Below, one piece after another: positions 1-12,361 of a stretch of DNA of 64,000 bases. This DNA comes from Raphanus sativus. Taxonomy: Eukaryota; Streptophyta; Magnoliopsida; Brassicales; Brassicaceae. The position numbers were made by a program, and so were the translations under genes. Each line of letters opens with the position of its first letter. Positions within the stretch are counted from its first letter, which is position 1. The notes beneath the pieces are model-generated. The model saw only the letters and a list, made by a program, of their open reading frames with translations, was not told the origin of the DNA and made no database searches. The stretch lies in contig NC_079518.1 of the NCBI RefSeq assembly GCF_000801105.2, positions 12,036,106 to 12,100,105 of the forward strand. Direction: 5' to 3'.

Positions 1-3000
1 TCTTTTCTCGTTCTTAAACGATCTCCACTGCTCGTGGCTCAAACCCCCAACTCCTTTAATCACTTTCCTCATACTCGTCTGCAGTTTCTCAAGAAACGCA
101 TACTGTTCTTGAGGCAGCGAAGCCATCACTCCGATCACACCGTTGACAGTACCAAAGATCATAGTCGGTATCTGACTAGTTTCTGAATCAGGCAGCCTCA
201 TGACTAGAGAGCCATGGCGGAAGCGGTTTACAAATTCCCCAAGGTGATACTCACCAACCACTTCCATACGACTTCGTTCATCATCTCTAGTAGCTTCGCT
301 GTGCCTCTTTACTGTGAATAGGTTGTAGCAATTGTCAGCACCGAGGTATGTGTCATCATCCAGTATCCCAACTGCCGTCATCCAGCTTGCATTGTAGTCT
401 CGAGCTAACTCCTCTATCGCACCTTCCTCGTGCTTTAAAACAGCAGCCAGTCAAAGAGTTCTACCATTAGACATGTAATAATAACAAGAAGATGGAAACA
501 AAAGATTTGGTAACAAATATCTATTTTACCTTGTAGATCAATAAGGAGATTGATTTCATGAGGTCACCAACGACGATGAAGTCTCCACGGGTCTGCACGT
601 AGAGAGCTAGTATGTGACCGTGATGTCCACATTCAGACTGGAGCTCACGAGTTCCATCCTCCCGCAACGTCCATTTATACAACTGAATTTTCTGATTAAT
701 CGCAGCAAGAAGCTTTCCATTGAAGGCATTAAGAGAATAAACAGACCCTTTAGTTTCCTTCTCTGCTACCAGCTGCAACTTTCCTTCTTCAACTCCAAAC
801 ACAAGTATCCTTCCCTACAACCAAAAGAAAATAATTAAAAAAAAAAAGAATTGGGAGAAATGAAGTTCAACACACAGAAAATATATTCACGTATACCTTG
901 GTTGGTTCATTTTCCTCGGGCAAAACATATGACGTACCGACACAATAGTAAACGTTTTTGTCATCTGTAAACGAGCAGCTCAGTATGGAGCAACCGTATT
1001 CAAAGGCATCCAATGGGTAAGTTGACAAGAATTCGAAATCTCGGTCATCCATCAGACGGACAAAATGCATCTCTGATTCTTCTGCACTCGACTGGTTTCT
1101 CAAACTGCAGATAGCAAATGTTCGCGTTTGTTCCTGATGACATATACGGCGAGCGTGCTCTCCAATTGGAATAGTGCGTATGTGAAGCTTCTGAATCTCA
1201 TCGATGGTGCCAATCGTAAGTTCTCCTTCTCTAGCAATTGCTAAGCTGCCCATGGAAGAGAAGCAGAACCAAATTTCAACACAACATACTTTGACCCCAA
1301 AGGAAAAAAAAAAGAGAGAGAGGAAGAAACTAGTTTACCTGTCTGGAAAAGCGCCAGAGTTGAAGGGACACATGTGACTAACTTCTTTCAGATTCACGTT
1401 GCTGTATATCAGCTTCTTGTTGTTGCTATATATAACAGACGGTCTATCTGATGCAGCAAAGACATGGGTTGCATTTTTAGATGAAAAAGTACGCAGAGTT
1501 ATAGGCTGAGTCCCAAGTGACACTTTCTTCCGATCTCTTAACTCCCCAGTACGTGTATCTAACTGGAAGTTTAAGAGATGGCCATCTCCAAGAGCACAAA
1601 GCAAGTAAGATATCTGCCACAAAACGAAATACCATTTGTTATTTAGTAGGACAACCAAAGGCTGTATTAACAATAAAGATGGTCAAGAAAACCATACCCC
1701 TTCGAACGCACAAAGAAGAACAGATCGGGGAATTATCTCTCCTCCTAGTTGCTCCTTAGTAATAAGAGTCAAGTCCGGCAGCACAAAAATCCTTACACTT
1801 ATATCTGTCCACATCCCCACCGCAGCTAGCTGACTGTAAATAGGATTATCCCCAGTGGGGTTTATATCAAGACAAGAGACCTCGTACTCCAACTGGGCAT
1901 GTTTGACTTCCGTCAATGTCCCATCTCCAATTTCTATATAGACCAAATGCCCACCTCCAGTCGCCAAAAGAACCTACCATGTATATCAATCCGAATCACA
2001 TTGCATGTCTAGAAACGAGAAAGATACTTACGCTACAAGTTTAGGACAGAAACAAAATCCATGAATAGTACAAAAATACCCTCGGATTCTTATCTCTCCG
2101 GAACCAGTTTTAAATATAGCAGCTACAAATAAATCCACTATATAAATCCTTAATAAAGACACACCTGGCTAGCATTTGCAGTTGCAACATTAACAGTGAA
2201 TCCAGCTGGGGCATCCCATTTATTCCGCAATTCTCTAGTTGTAGAACTGACTAGCCTCACAGAATTTGAAGTAATCTGATTAAGAAAAGACAGTAGTTAG
2301 TGAATCCTCGAATAAAAGATAAGAGAGAAAACTGTAGCAGAAAAAAAACTGTAGCAGACAAAAAAACCATGTCCAAAGAAAAAATAACATCGATGAAATG
2401 ACAAGAAACTATGTCAGAACGACATCTGATTCTAAATTTGATTCGCTATGAAAGACCCAAATTAACTAACGTAGATAACACATTGAAATGCAGTAAAACA
2501 CAAAGAAAACAAACAACATAGATAACATGGACACAGACTCAAAGCCTACAAACTGGATTTCGACAAATAATTTCCTGCCTTGTGAGATAAAACAGCAGGC
2601 AGAGACATAGAGACTGACGAATGAGCACTGGCAAAACATACCTGTACAAGTTGGTTGTAGACAGCATCATGACAAAATAAAGTCTGGACTTGAGACAAGA
2701 AACCCTCAATCTCTGTGTCTTCCAGTTCATCCTCTATGTTCATGGCTAAGATACGAGTTTCACTGATAAAACTCACTACAAGGAATGTATCAAAGGCGTC
2801 ATCAATTGAAGATTTCAGCGACCACATTCCTTTGATACCCGGAAGTTCCACGGACGCCTGTAATACAACAGATCTTATATAAAATGAGAGAGCTACTCAT
2901 ACATGACACCGAGTCAAAAAGACATTTCTGAAAAAAAAACGTCAAACCTGTTCGTTTATTCCTATCCCATTACGAACTATGCGAAGAGAACCATCCTTGT

Positions 3001-6000
3001 ATGCTCCAGAGCAAGTTACAACCTGACCTTGCCCCTGTCTCTCAAGGTCAACAACACAAAAGTCGACAATAGGCCCCAAGTTGACATACGTCTCTATAAT
3101 TTCTACATATGAGCCGTTTGCATCGGGCTGCATGTTTAACTTTATTAGCTGCAATTTAAACATGAAAACATTCAGATGCTTCATACTTTATATCTATATA
3201 CTAGAAACCATAGAAGATAATAGTCTTAACACAAATAAAAAGGATTGTGGTAACCAATTTTTTAATACTTTTACATTCTCCAAGAAAAAAAAGACTTTGT
3301 AATGGGAACCATATTGAATCCTAGCGTACCTGTGAATCTCCATAGCTTGAGCCGATAAAGACGACAGCATTGTCAAGATAAGAGATGGTAGATGCAATAG
3401 AAGTTTCACCCAAAAGCTCCATTTTGAGGCCAGTGACCCTAGAGAAAAATAAAGTCAGAATATCCACATTATCATTCATTTCGACAGAGCTTTGTAATAT
3501 CAACTCACTTTTCTTTCTCGTGGGTTATAACAAGGAGGTGGATCAGTCCGGCATGGTCACCTAGAAGATACCTAGAGCCATCAACATCGACTCTTCCATA
3601 TGCCTTTGTGATGGACTGGACAATTAAATGAAGTTTTGAAAATCAAGGGGTACTCACTGAAAGGTTATGCAAATGTTTATAGGAGAATATGGCATGATAC
3701 CAGGAAAACTTACAGATCTTATTGGTACAGCTTTGAGTGCATTGGCACTACAATACACAATTGTTTCTTCTCCAATGATAAGGACCCCACACAGAGGTGA
3801 AGGCACAGGGATCAATAGGTCAGCACCATTGTCAAGATTGTTCTGTGACCATGGTCCTTCGACAAAGTCTTTCTCCTTCTGAGAAACTTCATATGTTTTT
3901 ACATGACGAGCATCTTTGTTGTCCTATAATCGCAATAATTGATTAGTTCACCCATATAAGTCCTAGACTATATTACACTGCTTGGAAAAGTAAACCAAGT
4001 TAAGCGAAAAGATACAAATCATTTCTAATAAACTACAATACACGTATAGAAAAACAGCAGAGCTAATTTCCTAAGTTTCCACCAGCTTTACAACAGAGCG
4101 GATATTAAGAAAGAAAAAGGATTGATGTGAACATTATTGCTTGCAGGAAGAACAAATATATATAATTTACAAAAATAAATAACCGTAGCAAATTCATTTA
4201 ACCTGATAAAGTACTGCGATTGTTGGCTTTGCGCATCCATACAGAAATTTGATATCCAGGACCTGCAACTCCTCCAACCTGAAATTTAGACCATATTAGA
4301 TTCAGTGCAGTGGTTCTCGAAACAAAGTATCAACCGAGTGTATTAATAAAACAGAATCTGATGCATGGAAACAAGGAATCACTAGAACAAACACGACGTA
4401 GACGACTAACCAACATAAGAAAAAGAGCTGTCCTTTATTGAAAAGGGGTACCTTATGTTATACGCTTCCTTGAGCTGTCCTTTATTGTCAAATGGAATCA
4501 CCTGACAAAGTCACCAAAGAAACAGAACAAACCTTTATATAGTGTTCAAGTCAAATTGATCAATGGTAGTTCAGTAACATGACACAGACTGCTAACGAGC
4601 ATACCATGCGCCAAATTTCTTCTAGAGGTCAATAACATACCTTAAACAAGCCGTCATACAGATGGAGACCAACGAATCTGCAATCAGGATCAATTATACC
4701 AATCTGCAAAATCAGTGTAAAGTGAGAACTCAGGAATGCCACAGAAGTCAAATTTCACAGCACTGACAAGACTAAAGAACGAAAATCAAACAACAATGAT
4801 AGATACAATGCAGTACAACTGAAGTCAATACCTGACCATTGTCGGTCTGTCTGCCTATACGATCAGAGACATCCCCCATTGCCCTGCATAATGTTGAAAA
4901 CAATATTTAGAATCAGCAGTACAGGAATCTAGTCAAGCAACATCTATCTTAGCACCAGACCAGAGAAGTATTTTTCAAGGCTTTCGTATATACAACAAAG
5001 TATGAGTAAGTTGATGACCAACAGTAGCTGAGATCCTATAGCTTATTCAGAATAAATAGGAACCTCATAAACTTTTAAGTTGTATCTCAAAAAATAAAAC
5101 ATGAACCATGCAGTGGTCTGCGAGTAGTTACTAAAATCCGATACCTTTCCAACACCAAATTGGTGAAATAAGATTACAGAAAACGCATCAAACGAAAAGA
5201 ACTATGTCCTATGATATTTTGATTTTCTTTTCTCTTTGTTACCTTGTAATAAGCTCGGAGGAGTCGGAATCCCACTGAAGAACACAAAACGAATATCCCT
5301 CAGTTGCAATGAACAAAAGATCTTGTGCTTCACCCTGCAAAAGAAGAAGTGGTTATCATTTAACACTGTCGCTTAGTCGTGATTACCCCAGAGTACTAAA
5401 AGAAGAAAACTATACTCACATGGGGACGGAACAATTCCAAAGTAGCGATTCTCCCAAATAGAGGAACATCCAGTATAGCCTGCAAAAGAGAAAATCACTC
5501 AGCATATTAAACGTTCCCACTCTTAATCCAAGTAACTGAACATTTTGTAATGTTTGAAATAAACTCATAACGAGAGCTCGTTGGAATAAAAGATGTACCT
5601 GAAGTCCCTGTGGAGTAAGAAGATGGATCTCGATTCGAGTGCATTTCCTGAGAAAAGTTTTAAAACACTGTTGTAAGATAGCTTTTAAAACAATTAACAG
5701 AAACTGTACGCAAACGAGAAAATCAATCATCAAGGTGCCTTCTTTAAAATGAAATCAAGTCTCTCGAATCGATCAGTCACCCAACAGGTGAATCGATGAT
5801 CACATAAACAACAACAATCCACCACATTAAAACCCTAATTAATCAGCTGTCAAAAGCAGAGTTGCGCAGAGGAAGGGATAGCATGGAAAAAGAAAGAGTT
5901 ACGTACGCGATGATGAGATTGAGTTCCTGGGGACTGGTGAAGTTTCCGACGCAAGAGTGAGTCACAGAGGTTGGTTTCTGAGCCGTGACGACGTAGTTCC

Positions 6001-6010
6001 ATACGCTCAT
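1..6010 (-). CDS. DDB1B: DDB1 (UV-damaged DNA-binding protein 1), 3' end cut by window
   Basis: DDB1 is the adaptor that links CUL4-RBX1 ubiquitin ligases to DCAF substrate receptors in the nucleus. It acts in DNA repair and in light and hormone signalling. Nineteen exons can be read on the minus strand, all with GT-AG borders: 6010-5907, 5647-5599, 5479-5420, 5334-5243, 4883-4832, 4703-4641, 4501-4452, 4278-4203, 3923-3714, 3615-3509, 3438-3330, 3148-2948, 2857-2642, 2275-2165, 1973-1698, 1613-1339, 1245-897, 814-530 and 432 to the window edge. The start reads [20 protein letters not shown], the usual plant DDB1 N-terminus. The last visible residues ([16 protein letters not shown]) lie roughly 70 residues before the normal C-terminus, so only the tail is missing. 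No frameshift or stop is seen. Choice of the B paralogue rests on the COX7a-like neighbour, which I recall next to At4g21100; sequence alone does not clearly separate A from B. Confidence 0.95.
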
Positions 6011-6823
6011 CTTCGTCGTTCGTTCGGAAACTAGGGTTTCGCTTTCTACGAGACTCGCGCGGAAATAAAACTTCCCGCCTCTGTTATTATAGAGGAGGCA
6101 ACGAGAGAAAGAGAGAGACGATGCAAGAGGAAGAGGCGGCGCCTTAAGAAGAATGGCCGGTTCAAATTATAAAATTGAAATTAGAAGGACGGTCCGGTTT
6201 GGTTTGAATAACCGGAATTGAAAGAGTGATTCTCGGATCAATTTGGGCTTTTGAGTTGTGGACAGGCCCAAATGATGACACTAAACCCAACCCTAAGAGA
6301 GACGATTTGTTCTTCTTCTTCTTTGTCGTCGTCGTCTTCCTCAATCTGCGCTGCGATCTCTCTCTCTCTCCCTCAGATTCCCTTATCTTGTCGATTACTT
6401 TCTCTGAGGTAAGCTTATTCTAACCTTCTCTTAGATCAATCGTGATTTCGAATCCCTCCGGTGAAATCGTATTAAGGTTCTTCATTTTCCAAAGTTTGAC
6501 AATTTTTTTAACCTAGATTAATCTGGATGATTCCGTTGAGTTGATATCGCTGCGATGTAGAAACCTTGTTTTCACATGCTCAGATCCATCCATCCATCAA
6601 TCATTTTGAGGCTTCATCAAATAGCTTATTGATGAAGGGCGGGATCTGTGGGCATATAAGCTCGTTATCAATTAGCCTTTTGATGAAAAGCTTAAAGCTT
6701 TACTGTTTTTGATTTGAGTTGCCAGTTTTTATGAAATGGTCATGTTCTTGTAGATGAAAGCGTTAGTTGTTGTTGATGCCGTGAGTGAGAGATAATGGTT
6801 TTTTGGGTGTGGAAGTGCAGATA
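6011..6823. promoter_or_regulatory. Divergent promoter and 5' UTRs between DDB1 and the COX7a-like gene
   Basis: The two start codons face away from each other across about 810 bp. The first 300 bp contain site II-like TGGGCT/GGCCCA motifs (GGGCTTTT near 6245, AGGCCCAAAT near 6263) and a CCCTAA telo-box-like stretch near 6290. These are common in plant promoters of housekeeping and mitochondrial genes. A CT-rich leader follows (about 6300-6410), ending in a GTAAGC donor. The matching acceptor is a CAG just before the downstream ATG, so the COX7a-like gene probably has an intron of about 410 bp in its 5' UTR. Promoter function is inferred. Confidence 0.6.
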
Positions 6824-7217
6824 ATGTTGACGGAAACACCATTTAGGCCAAGAGAGAAGCTTCTGGAGAAGCAGAGGTTGTTCCAGAGCATCCAGAGGCA
6901 CACTTACTTGAAAGGACCAATGGACAAGGTCACCTCTGTTGCCATTCCTCTTGCCTTGGCTGCATCTTCTCTCTACATGATTGTAAGTTTAAATTGCTTG
7001 CCCATGTTTTCTTTGAATCTCTTCTTCGTCGAGTTGAATATATATCACACTAGAAGTTGATTGTTTTTGCTAAAAATCCGAATGCCTTGAATGGTTATCC
7101 TCTCAGCTTTTCTTAAGGCTTAACCATGTTCATGATCTAACTATGGGGGATTTTTGTGGATGGATACAGGGAACAGGAGTCTACAACATGTCCAACGGAA
7201 TTGGGAAGAAGGAATAA
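6824..7217 (+). CDS. Cytochrome c oxidase subunit 7a-like small membrane protein
   Basis: Two coding exons (6824-6982 and 7170-7217) give 68 residues, starting MLTETPFRPREKLLEKQ and ending NMSNGIGKKE. I recognise it as the ortholog of At4g21105, annotated as a cytochrome c oxidase VIIa-like electron-transport protein of the inner mitochondrial membrane. A basic N-terminal half (about residues 1-35) is followed by one membrane segment (about 38-62, VAIPLALAASSLYMIGTGVY) and a short polar tail, as in COX7a proteins. The ATG lies 4 bases after the 5' UTR intron acceptor. An upstream ATG at 6785 is in the inferred leader intron and was not used. The gene shares a divergent promoter with DDB1. Confidence 0.9.
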
Positions 7218-7635
7218 GCAAGCAGCTTCTTCTTCTTCTTTTTTAATTTTCTTTTTATTGCTTTTGAAGGGTTCTCTATGTACCCAGTGGCTGCCATATA
7301 AGACTGAAGTTTGCACTGGTCTTTGTGATTCCGTTTTGCCAAAATAATAATCTGCTTAGTCGCAAGACAATGTCAGAAAGCTGAAAGATGCTTGATGTGA
7401 AAAAGTTTCAATGTTACTTTTGTTAACGACTAGTTGAATTCTTTTTTCTTCCCCATTCTACGTAGTAAGCATCTGTGGTCTATTCACCTAATTCCTGTTG
7501 TGTTCGTACTTGCACAAGGAAACAAAGGAAGAAGTATGTGGAAGAGAATACAGACCAACGTAGGGAATCGTAGGGACACTTCCCGGCGACAGTCCCCTTC
7601 ACATCGATCCTATTGGGACCGACCACTTTAGGTTC
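7218..7635 (+). other. 3' UTR and spacer after the COX7a-like gene
   Basis: A T-rich 3' UTR runs to about 7350-7420. No further coding sequence or repeat was recognised before the transposon boundary at 7636. The open frames here are short and lack similarity to known proteins. Confidence 0.5.
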
Positions 7636-8687
7636 AGGTGCTGTTCGTTTGCTCACCTGGGTGATCCAACCAGATGAATCACCCAACTGCATTTATGAAA
7701 ACTCATCTCAAATTTTCATTCAAATGAGGCTGAGTCTTCACGGAGCATCTGGATGAAAGTGAGTCTTCGTCAAAAATTTGATATTTTTTTGTCAAAACAA
7801 AAAAAATTCTCGCCAAATCCAAAAATGCAATTTTCCGTCAAAATTGGAAAACACAATTTCTCGTTAAAATCGGGAAAAGATAATTTCGCCAAAACCGGAA
7901 AACATAATTTTCCGCCAAAATCGTTCGTCAAAATCAGAAAAAGGCAATTTCCCGCCAAAATTGGAAAACACAATTTTTCGGCAAAATCGAAAAACACACA
8001 CTTTCAAGCCAAAACCGAAAAATCACAATTTCTTGTCAAAACTGGAAAATATAATTTCCCGCCAAAACCGAGAAACTACAATTTTCCGCCAAAACCGGAA
8101 AACATAATTTTCCGTCAAAATCGGAAAACGCCATTTCCCGTCAAAACCGGAAAACACACAATTTCCCGCCAAAACCGGAAAAGCGTAATTTCCCGCCAAA
8201 ACCGAAAAATGAAATTTCTCGTGAAAACCGGAAAAACGCAATTTCTGGCCAAAGCCGGGAAAACGCAATGTCCCGCCAAGACCGGTAAAACGTAATTTTT
8301 CACCAAAACTGGAAAACACACTTTTCTACCAAAACTGAGAAAACGCAATTTCTCGCCGAAAAACGTAATTTTCCGGCAAACCAAGAATGCAATTTCCCGT
8401 CAACACTCGAAAAACACAATTTTTCGTCAAAACCGAGAAAATACAATTTCCCGCCAAAAATTTAGAAACAAATCTATTTTAATTATTTTATTAACAAGTT
8501 CATCTCGATGTAAATATAAGTTGAAAAAAACAAACAAACATAGTTGCATTGAGATTATTTATCTGGATGGATAAACGAAATGCAGAGACGAACAACACCT
8601 AGGTAGAGCATTTGGATAAAGCATCTAGATAGACCATCTGGATGCATATCTGGATGCATCTCTCAGAAGTACAAACGAACAGGGCCT
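7636..8687. mobile_element. Non-autonomous DNA transposon with inverted ends, carrying a minisatellite
   Basis: The left end reads AGGTGCTGTTCGTTTG. The right end, reverse-complemented, reads AGGCCCTGTTCGTTTG (14 of 16 identical), so the 1.05 kb between behaves as a terminal-inverted-repeat element. Subterminal sequence on both sides is rich in CATCTGGATG-type words. There is no transposase. The target duplication is unclear (TCA on the left, TCC on the right), so the superfamily is not assigned; PIF/Harbinger or hAT are possible. Most of the interior is the tandem array listed separately. Confidence 0.6.
7768..8462. repeat. Minisatellite, roughly 26-28 bp unit, about 25 degenerate copies
   Basis: The unit is close to CGCCAAAACCGGAAAA followed by a short variable part and AATTTCC. 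Copies differ by single-base changes and by 1-3 base length changes. The low stop-codon content of the unit leaves long open frames on both strands (for example 7753-8295 plus and 8023-8319 minus). These are by-products of the repeat and not genes. Confidence 0.85.
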
Positions 8688-9135
8688 CCTCAGTTAAAGT
8701 CCAACCTGTCTTTTTCTAATTAAAAGTAAAGATAATATAGAAAAACATGTGTATTTAATTCCCAAGACCGACCCGGATGATAACACACTCGTTAATACCC
8801 AACCCAAACCTAAAAGAGGCTTCTACTGACGTTTGCTTCTTTCATCCTCCTTCCTGAGCCGCCTATCTCTCCTCCTCCGACCTCCATCGTCTCTTTCGCT
8901 AAGCTTCTCCAAAGGTTAAAGCTTCTCCGATTTCCCTCTTATACTAATCTTGCTTCGCATCTTTTCACTCGTTTTATTACGTTTATTAAACTCCCGCGCC
9001 GGTGTCTCAAATCACGAAGATTTATAAACCCTAACTTCTATCTTTACCTACACTGCTCTGAATCTAAATCCGGATCCACAAGTTTCTAGCTTTAACATAT
9101 GCCACCCTATTTCCTTTGCAAAAACTGTAGGGACA
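8688..9135 (+). promoter_or_regulatory. Upstream region and leader of BUD31/G10
   Basis: This stretch separates the transposon from the BUD31 start codon. It has AACCCAAACCTAA-type words near 8810 and a CT-rich leader from about 8825. A GT-type donor follows TTCTCCAAAG near 8910, and an acceptor-like TGTAG lies near 9130 just before the ATG, suggesting a 5' UTR intron. No other gene is seen. Confidence 0.45.
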
Positions 9136-9901
9136 ATGCCGAAGATTAAGACTAACAGAGTAAAGTACCCAGAAGGTTGGGAGTTGATTGAGCCTACTCT
9201 TCTTGAGATAGAGGCCAAGATGAGAGAAGGTTACTTACTTTCCCATCTCTTTTATATTTTCACATGCTAAAAGTTTTGATTCTTCTCTGCTCTTAACTGT
9301 TTACTTCTTCTTCTTCTTTCGGTGGTGCAGCTGAGATAGATACACATGATGGCAAGAGAAAGTGTGAAGCCTTGTGGCCAATCTTCAAGCTCTCTCATCA
9401 GAGGAGTCGCTATGTCTATGACCTCTGTTACCGTAGGGAGGAGATCTCTAAAGAGCTTTATGAGTTCTGCTTGGATCAGAACCATGCTGATCGTAACCTC
9501 ATTGCCAAGTGGAAAAAGGTACTTGATTGCTTTCTCTGATTGCCAATCTGAAGCCATTTGGAGTTGTTTCCTTTACTAGTAGTTTTTCTTCTTAGGACAT
9601 TGAATCTGCAAGTATCTAAAACGTTGTTTTATTAGTTTAGACAGCGCCTACTGCACATTGGTTTCTCTGCTCTGATGCGTATTCTGTTTGTACGTTTCTA
9701 TCTCTTTAGTGTGTTAACTAAAACTCTGTGCTTTGTGAATTGCAGTCAGGATATGAGCGTCTGTGCTGCTTGCGCTGCATACAGCCAAGAGACCACAACT
9801 ACGGAACAACATGCGTATGCCGTGTTCCCAAACACTTGCGTGAAGAGAAAGTGGTTGAATGCGTTCACTGCGGTTGTCAAGGATGCGCCAGTGGCGATTA
9901 A
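9136..9901 (+). CDS. BUD31: BUD31/G10-family splicing factor
   Basis: Three exons (9136-9229, 9331-9518, 9746-9901) encode 145 residues, the usual length of the family. It starts [20 protein letters not shown] and ends [16 protein letters not shown]31/G10 is a small, very conserved nuclear protein of the activated spliceosome. The C-terminal third carries the cysteine clusters ([19 protein letters not shown]) that bind zinc in the yeast and human proteins. The N-terminal half is helical and charged. All introns are GT-AG and no damage is seen. I recall the Arabidopsis ortholog as At4g21110, which fits the local gene order. Confidence 0.95.
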
Positions 9902-10036
9902 TCTCCACCATTAGGTTTTTTCTATATCTTGTCAAAATCTGAATCATGTACCCTAAAAACACCCTGAAGAGACTACCTTTTGAAACCTCTACTCGTTAAC
10001 TATGTTGTTGAAACTCTAAAGACGTTCCCGGTTTTG

Positions 10037-10461
10037 GTATATAAATGAATTGAGAGAATGATTCTCGGTTAGATCTTGGGTATTAATTTATTACCAAACC
10101 ATTCACGGTGAATAATTTAGTTTCATGGAGAGTATAGAAGCTTTGAGCTCCCCTACAGTGTTCGGTTAAAGTTCTTTTTTCCTCAAGATACATAGAGAAT
10201 GCATTTCTAGGTGTTTTTGCAATAGCAGTTCACAATTCAATGAACGCTCTTCTTTCAATATCTCAATTTGTGGTATCTAATCTCTTAGCAATAGCTGTGT
10301 TGTTTGCTCATAACGTTTCCTACATCATCCAGACACCTCCCAGTTTTACATATTTCCTTCCTTTTCTCGGTCAAGTATATAAGTGAATTGAGAGAATGAT
10401 TCTCGGTTAGATCTTGGGTATTATTAGTTTATTACCAATCCATGGTGAATAAATTAGTTTT
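10037..10461. repeat. Pair of ~86-bp direct repeats downstream of BUD31
   Basis: Copies at about 10037-10121 and 10375-10461 share GTATATAARTGAATTGAGAG, then ATGATTCTCGGTTAGATCTT, and end with a GGTGAATAA(A)TTAG block. They differ by a few substitutions and small indels. The first copy lies within the likely 3' UTR. Origin unknown; a local duplication is the simplest reading. Confidence 0.7.
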
Positions 10462-11173
10462 ATGAGCAACTAACTATTATTAATCCTTTTTCACACCTTG
10501 TACAAAAGCCATCAACTATCTGCAGTAAACAACCCATTTGGTTATGGTTCTGTTTGGATTTGGTCATATTTGTCCATGGTCATATTTGGGACTTAGATCA
10601 TCATGTTCAGAAAACGAAAATGTTCATGTCGACATGAACCCTTGGACGTAGACAGCTAATTTGACACCTCTGCTAATTAAGCTCTTGTTTTCGAGATATC
10701 ATATAGTAAGAACTTGTTATTCTTTTTATTCGCTTAACACACATGATGCATGATCATTTTTATTAGTGGTTTACTAAATGTACCAAACAAACTTAAACAA
10801 GTGATCACAGTTCTTGGACTTCTTTCAATATAAAACGAAGGAAGTAGATATGCAAAAAATGAAATAAGAGTATCGCGATGTATGTTGTGGTCTGAATCCC
10901 CTTAGTATTAAAATGGAAGCAAAAATAAAGAGTAACCTTAAAAGAGTACTATATTAACGAGTATGCCATTTTGACGACGTGGCAGCACGAAATTCCTTCT
11001 CAGACGCTTTATGAAAAAAGGCTTACTCACCTTAGAATATTACGGCTATTGCCATTGGACAGACTTACATATTCGTATGTTATTTATATATAGTTTCATG
11101 TCCGCATATGTATAAAAGGAAAGTAGTCAATTTTGGGATTCGAGTGTGTGGTCCACGTGATTATTTCATTAAT

Positions 11174-11417
11174 TTCCACTTTCTATATTTTGAAATAATC
11201 TTTAAGAAGATTTTGTAAATTTGTTTTGCATATGGAAATGAAATTTTGACTCATATTTAATAGAAAGTAAATTATGATTTTTTTATTTCCAAATCGAATT
11301 TTGATTATTCTCTTCCTTTCCACTTTTTATATTTTGAAATGATTTTTACGAAGATTTTCCAAATTTGTTTTGCATATATAAATCAAATTTTGACAAATAT
11401 TAAATAGTGAGTGAATT
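11174..11417. repeat. Two diverged ~100-bp direct repeats (period about 142 bp)
   Basis: Both copies contain CTATATTTTGAAATRAT or a close variant, followed by AAGATTTTNNAAATTTGTTT and an AAATTTTGAC block. Substitutions are scattered, so the duplication is not recent. Confidence 0.6.
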
Positions 11418-11748
11418 AGGAACTAATTAGATTCATTTTTTATATATTTGCATACGAAATTAGTTGCATTCTTTTCACTTTCTATATATTTTGTTATAAT
11501 ATCAGTAAATTAGGGATTACGAGTATATTTTGTCCAAATTTCGATATGACAGATTTTGCCTATCAAAATATAATATTTACTTACTATTACGGCGTATAAT
11601 ACGCATTAACTACTTAATGTATATTCTATTCACTATATAAATAAGTTTACTGCTTCGTTGAATAAGCATTCTAAGTTTCAATAAAATTATGGGTCTTTAA
11701 ACGTATTTGTAAATTGTTTTTCGTGACGTCGTTTGGACTCCTCCACCA

Positions 11749-12361
11749 TCTATCTTATTAAAACAGAAACATTTTGTTGGACCTAACATTTATTTTGTAG
11801 GTTTTTAAATTAAATACACCTTTATACTTTATAGTTAAACCTACATTAAATCATTAATGTTCCTTTCTTTATACTACTATCCATGTTTCCAAACAATATA
11901 CTTATTTCTTTATACTACTATCAATGTTTCCAAACAATACAATAATTAATCTTAGTTATTTTATATATATCATTTTCTCTTTAAAATTTTGTAGAAACGT
12001 TATAATTTCATAAATTGCAAAATAATGAACTTTAAAATTTGGATTATAAGATTACAAATTATGAAACTATTACAATTTAAATCCAATTAGATTACATATC
12101 GGTCATCCATCAATTCAATCGGTTAGTCTCGGGTTTTAGTGATTTTTTTAATATGTATATTTTAAAAGCCTAAATTGAATTGTCAGATCTCCGGATTAAC
12201 CGGTATAATCACAATCGGGTTGAATTTAAAAACACTGATTTAAATGCAAAAATATTTTAAATACACACTCTTTAAAAATTACCAAAATATTTGTTAAATT
12301 ATTAATGAAATTTTTCATCGTAAAATATTCCGCGCTTCTAAAGCGCGGGTCAAAATCTAGT
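11749..12361 (+). mobile_element. Non-autonomous Helitron, copy 1
   Basis: The 613-bp element begins TCTATCTTATTAAAACAG after a host A. It ends with a GC-rich hairpin (CCGCGCTTCTAAAGCGCGG) followed by TCAAAATCTAGT before a host T. The TC start, 3' hairpin, CTRRT end and A/T insertion site are the Helitron hallmarks. There is no Rep/helicase. A second copy lies inverted at 39799-40445. Confidence 0.9.

Larger units (their letters stand above)
9902..11748. other. 3' UTR of BUD31 and AT-rich intergenic DNA with local duplications
   Basis: No coding sequence was recognised. The stretch holds two pairs of diverged direct repeats, listed separately, and otherwise AT-rich sequence. Transposon ends are not evident before the Helitron at 11749. 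Confidence 0.5.

Noticed and set aside
7753..8295. A 180-codon open frame rich in KTGKHNF-like repeats, and overlapping frames on the minus strand
   Set aside because: They are translations of a non-coding minisatellite on both strands; the unit length drifts by 1-3 bases and there is no start context or similarity to a protein.
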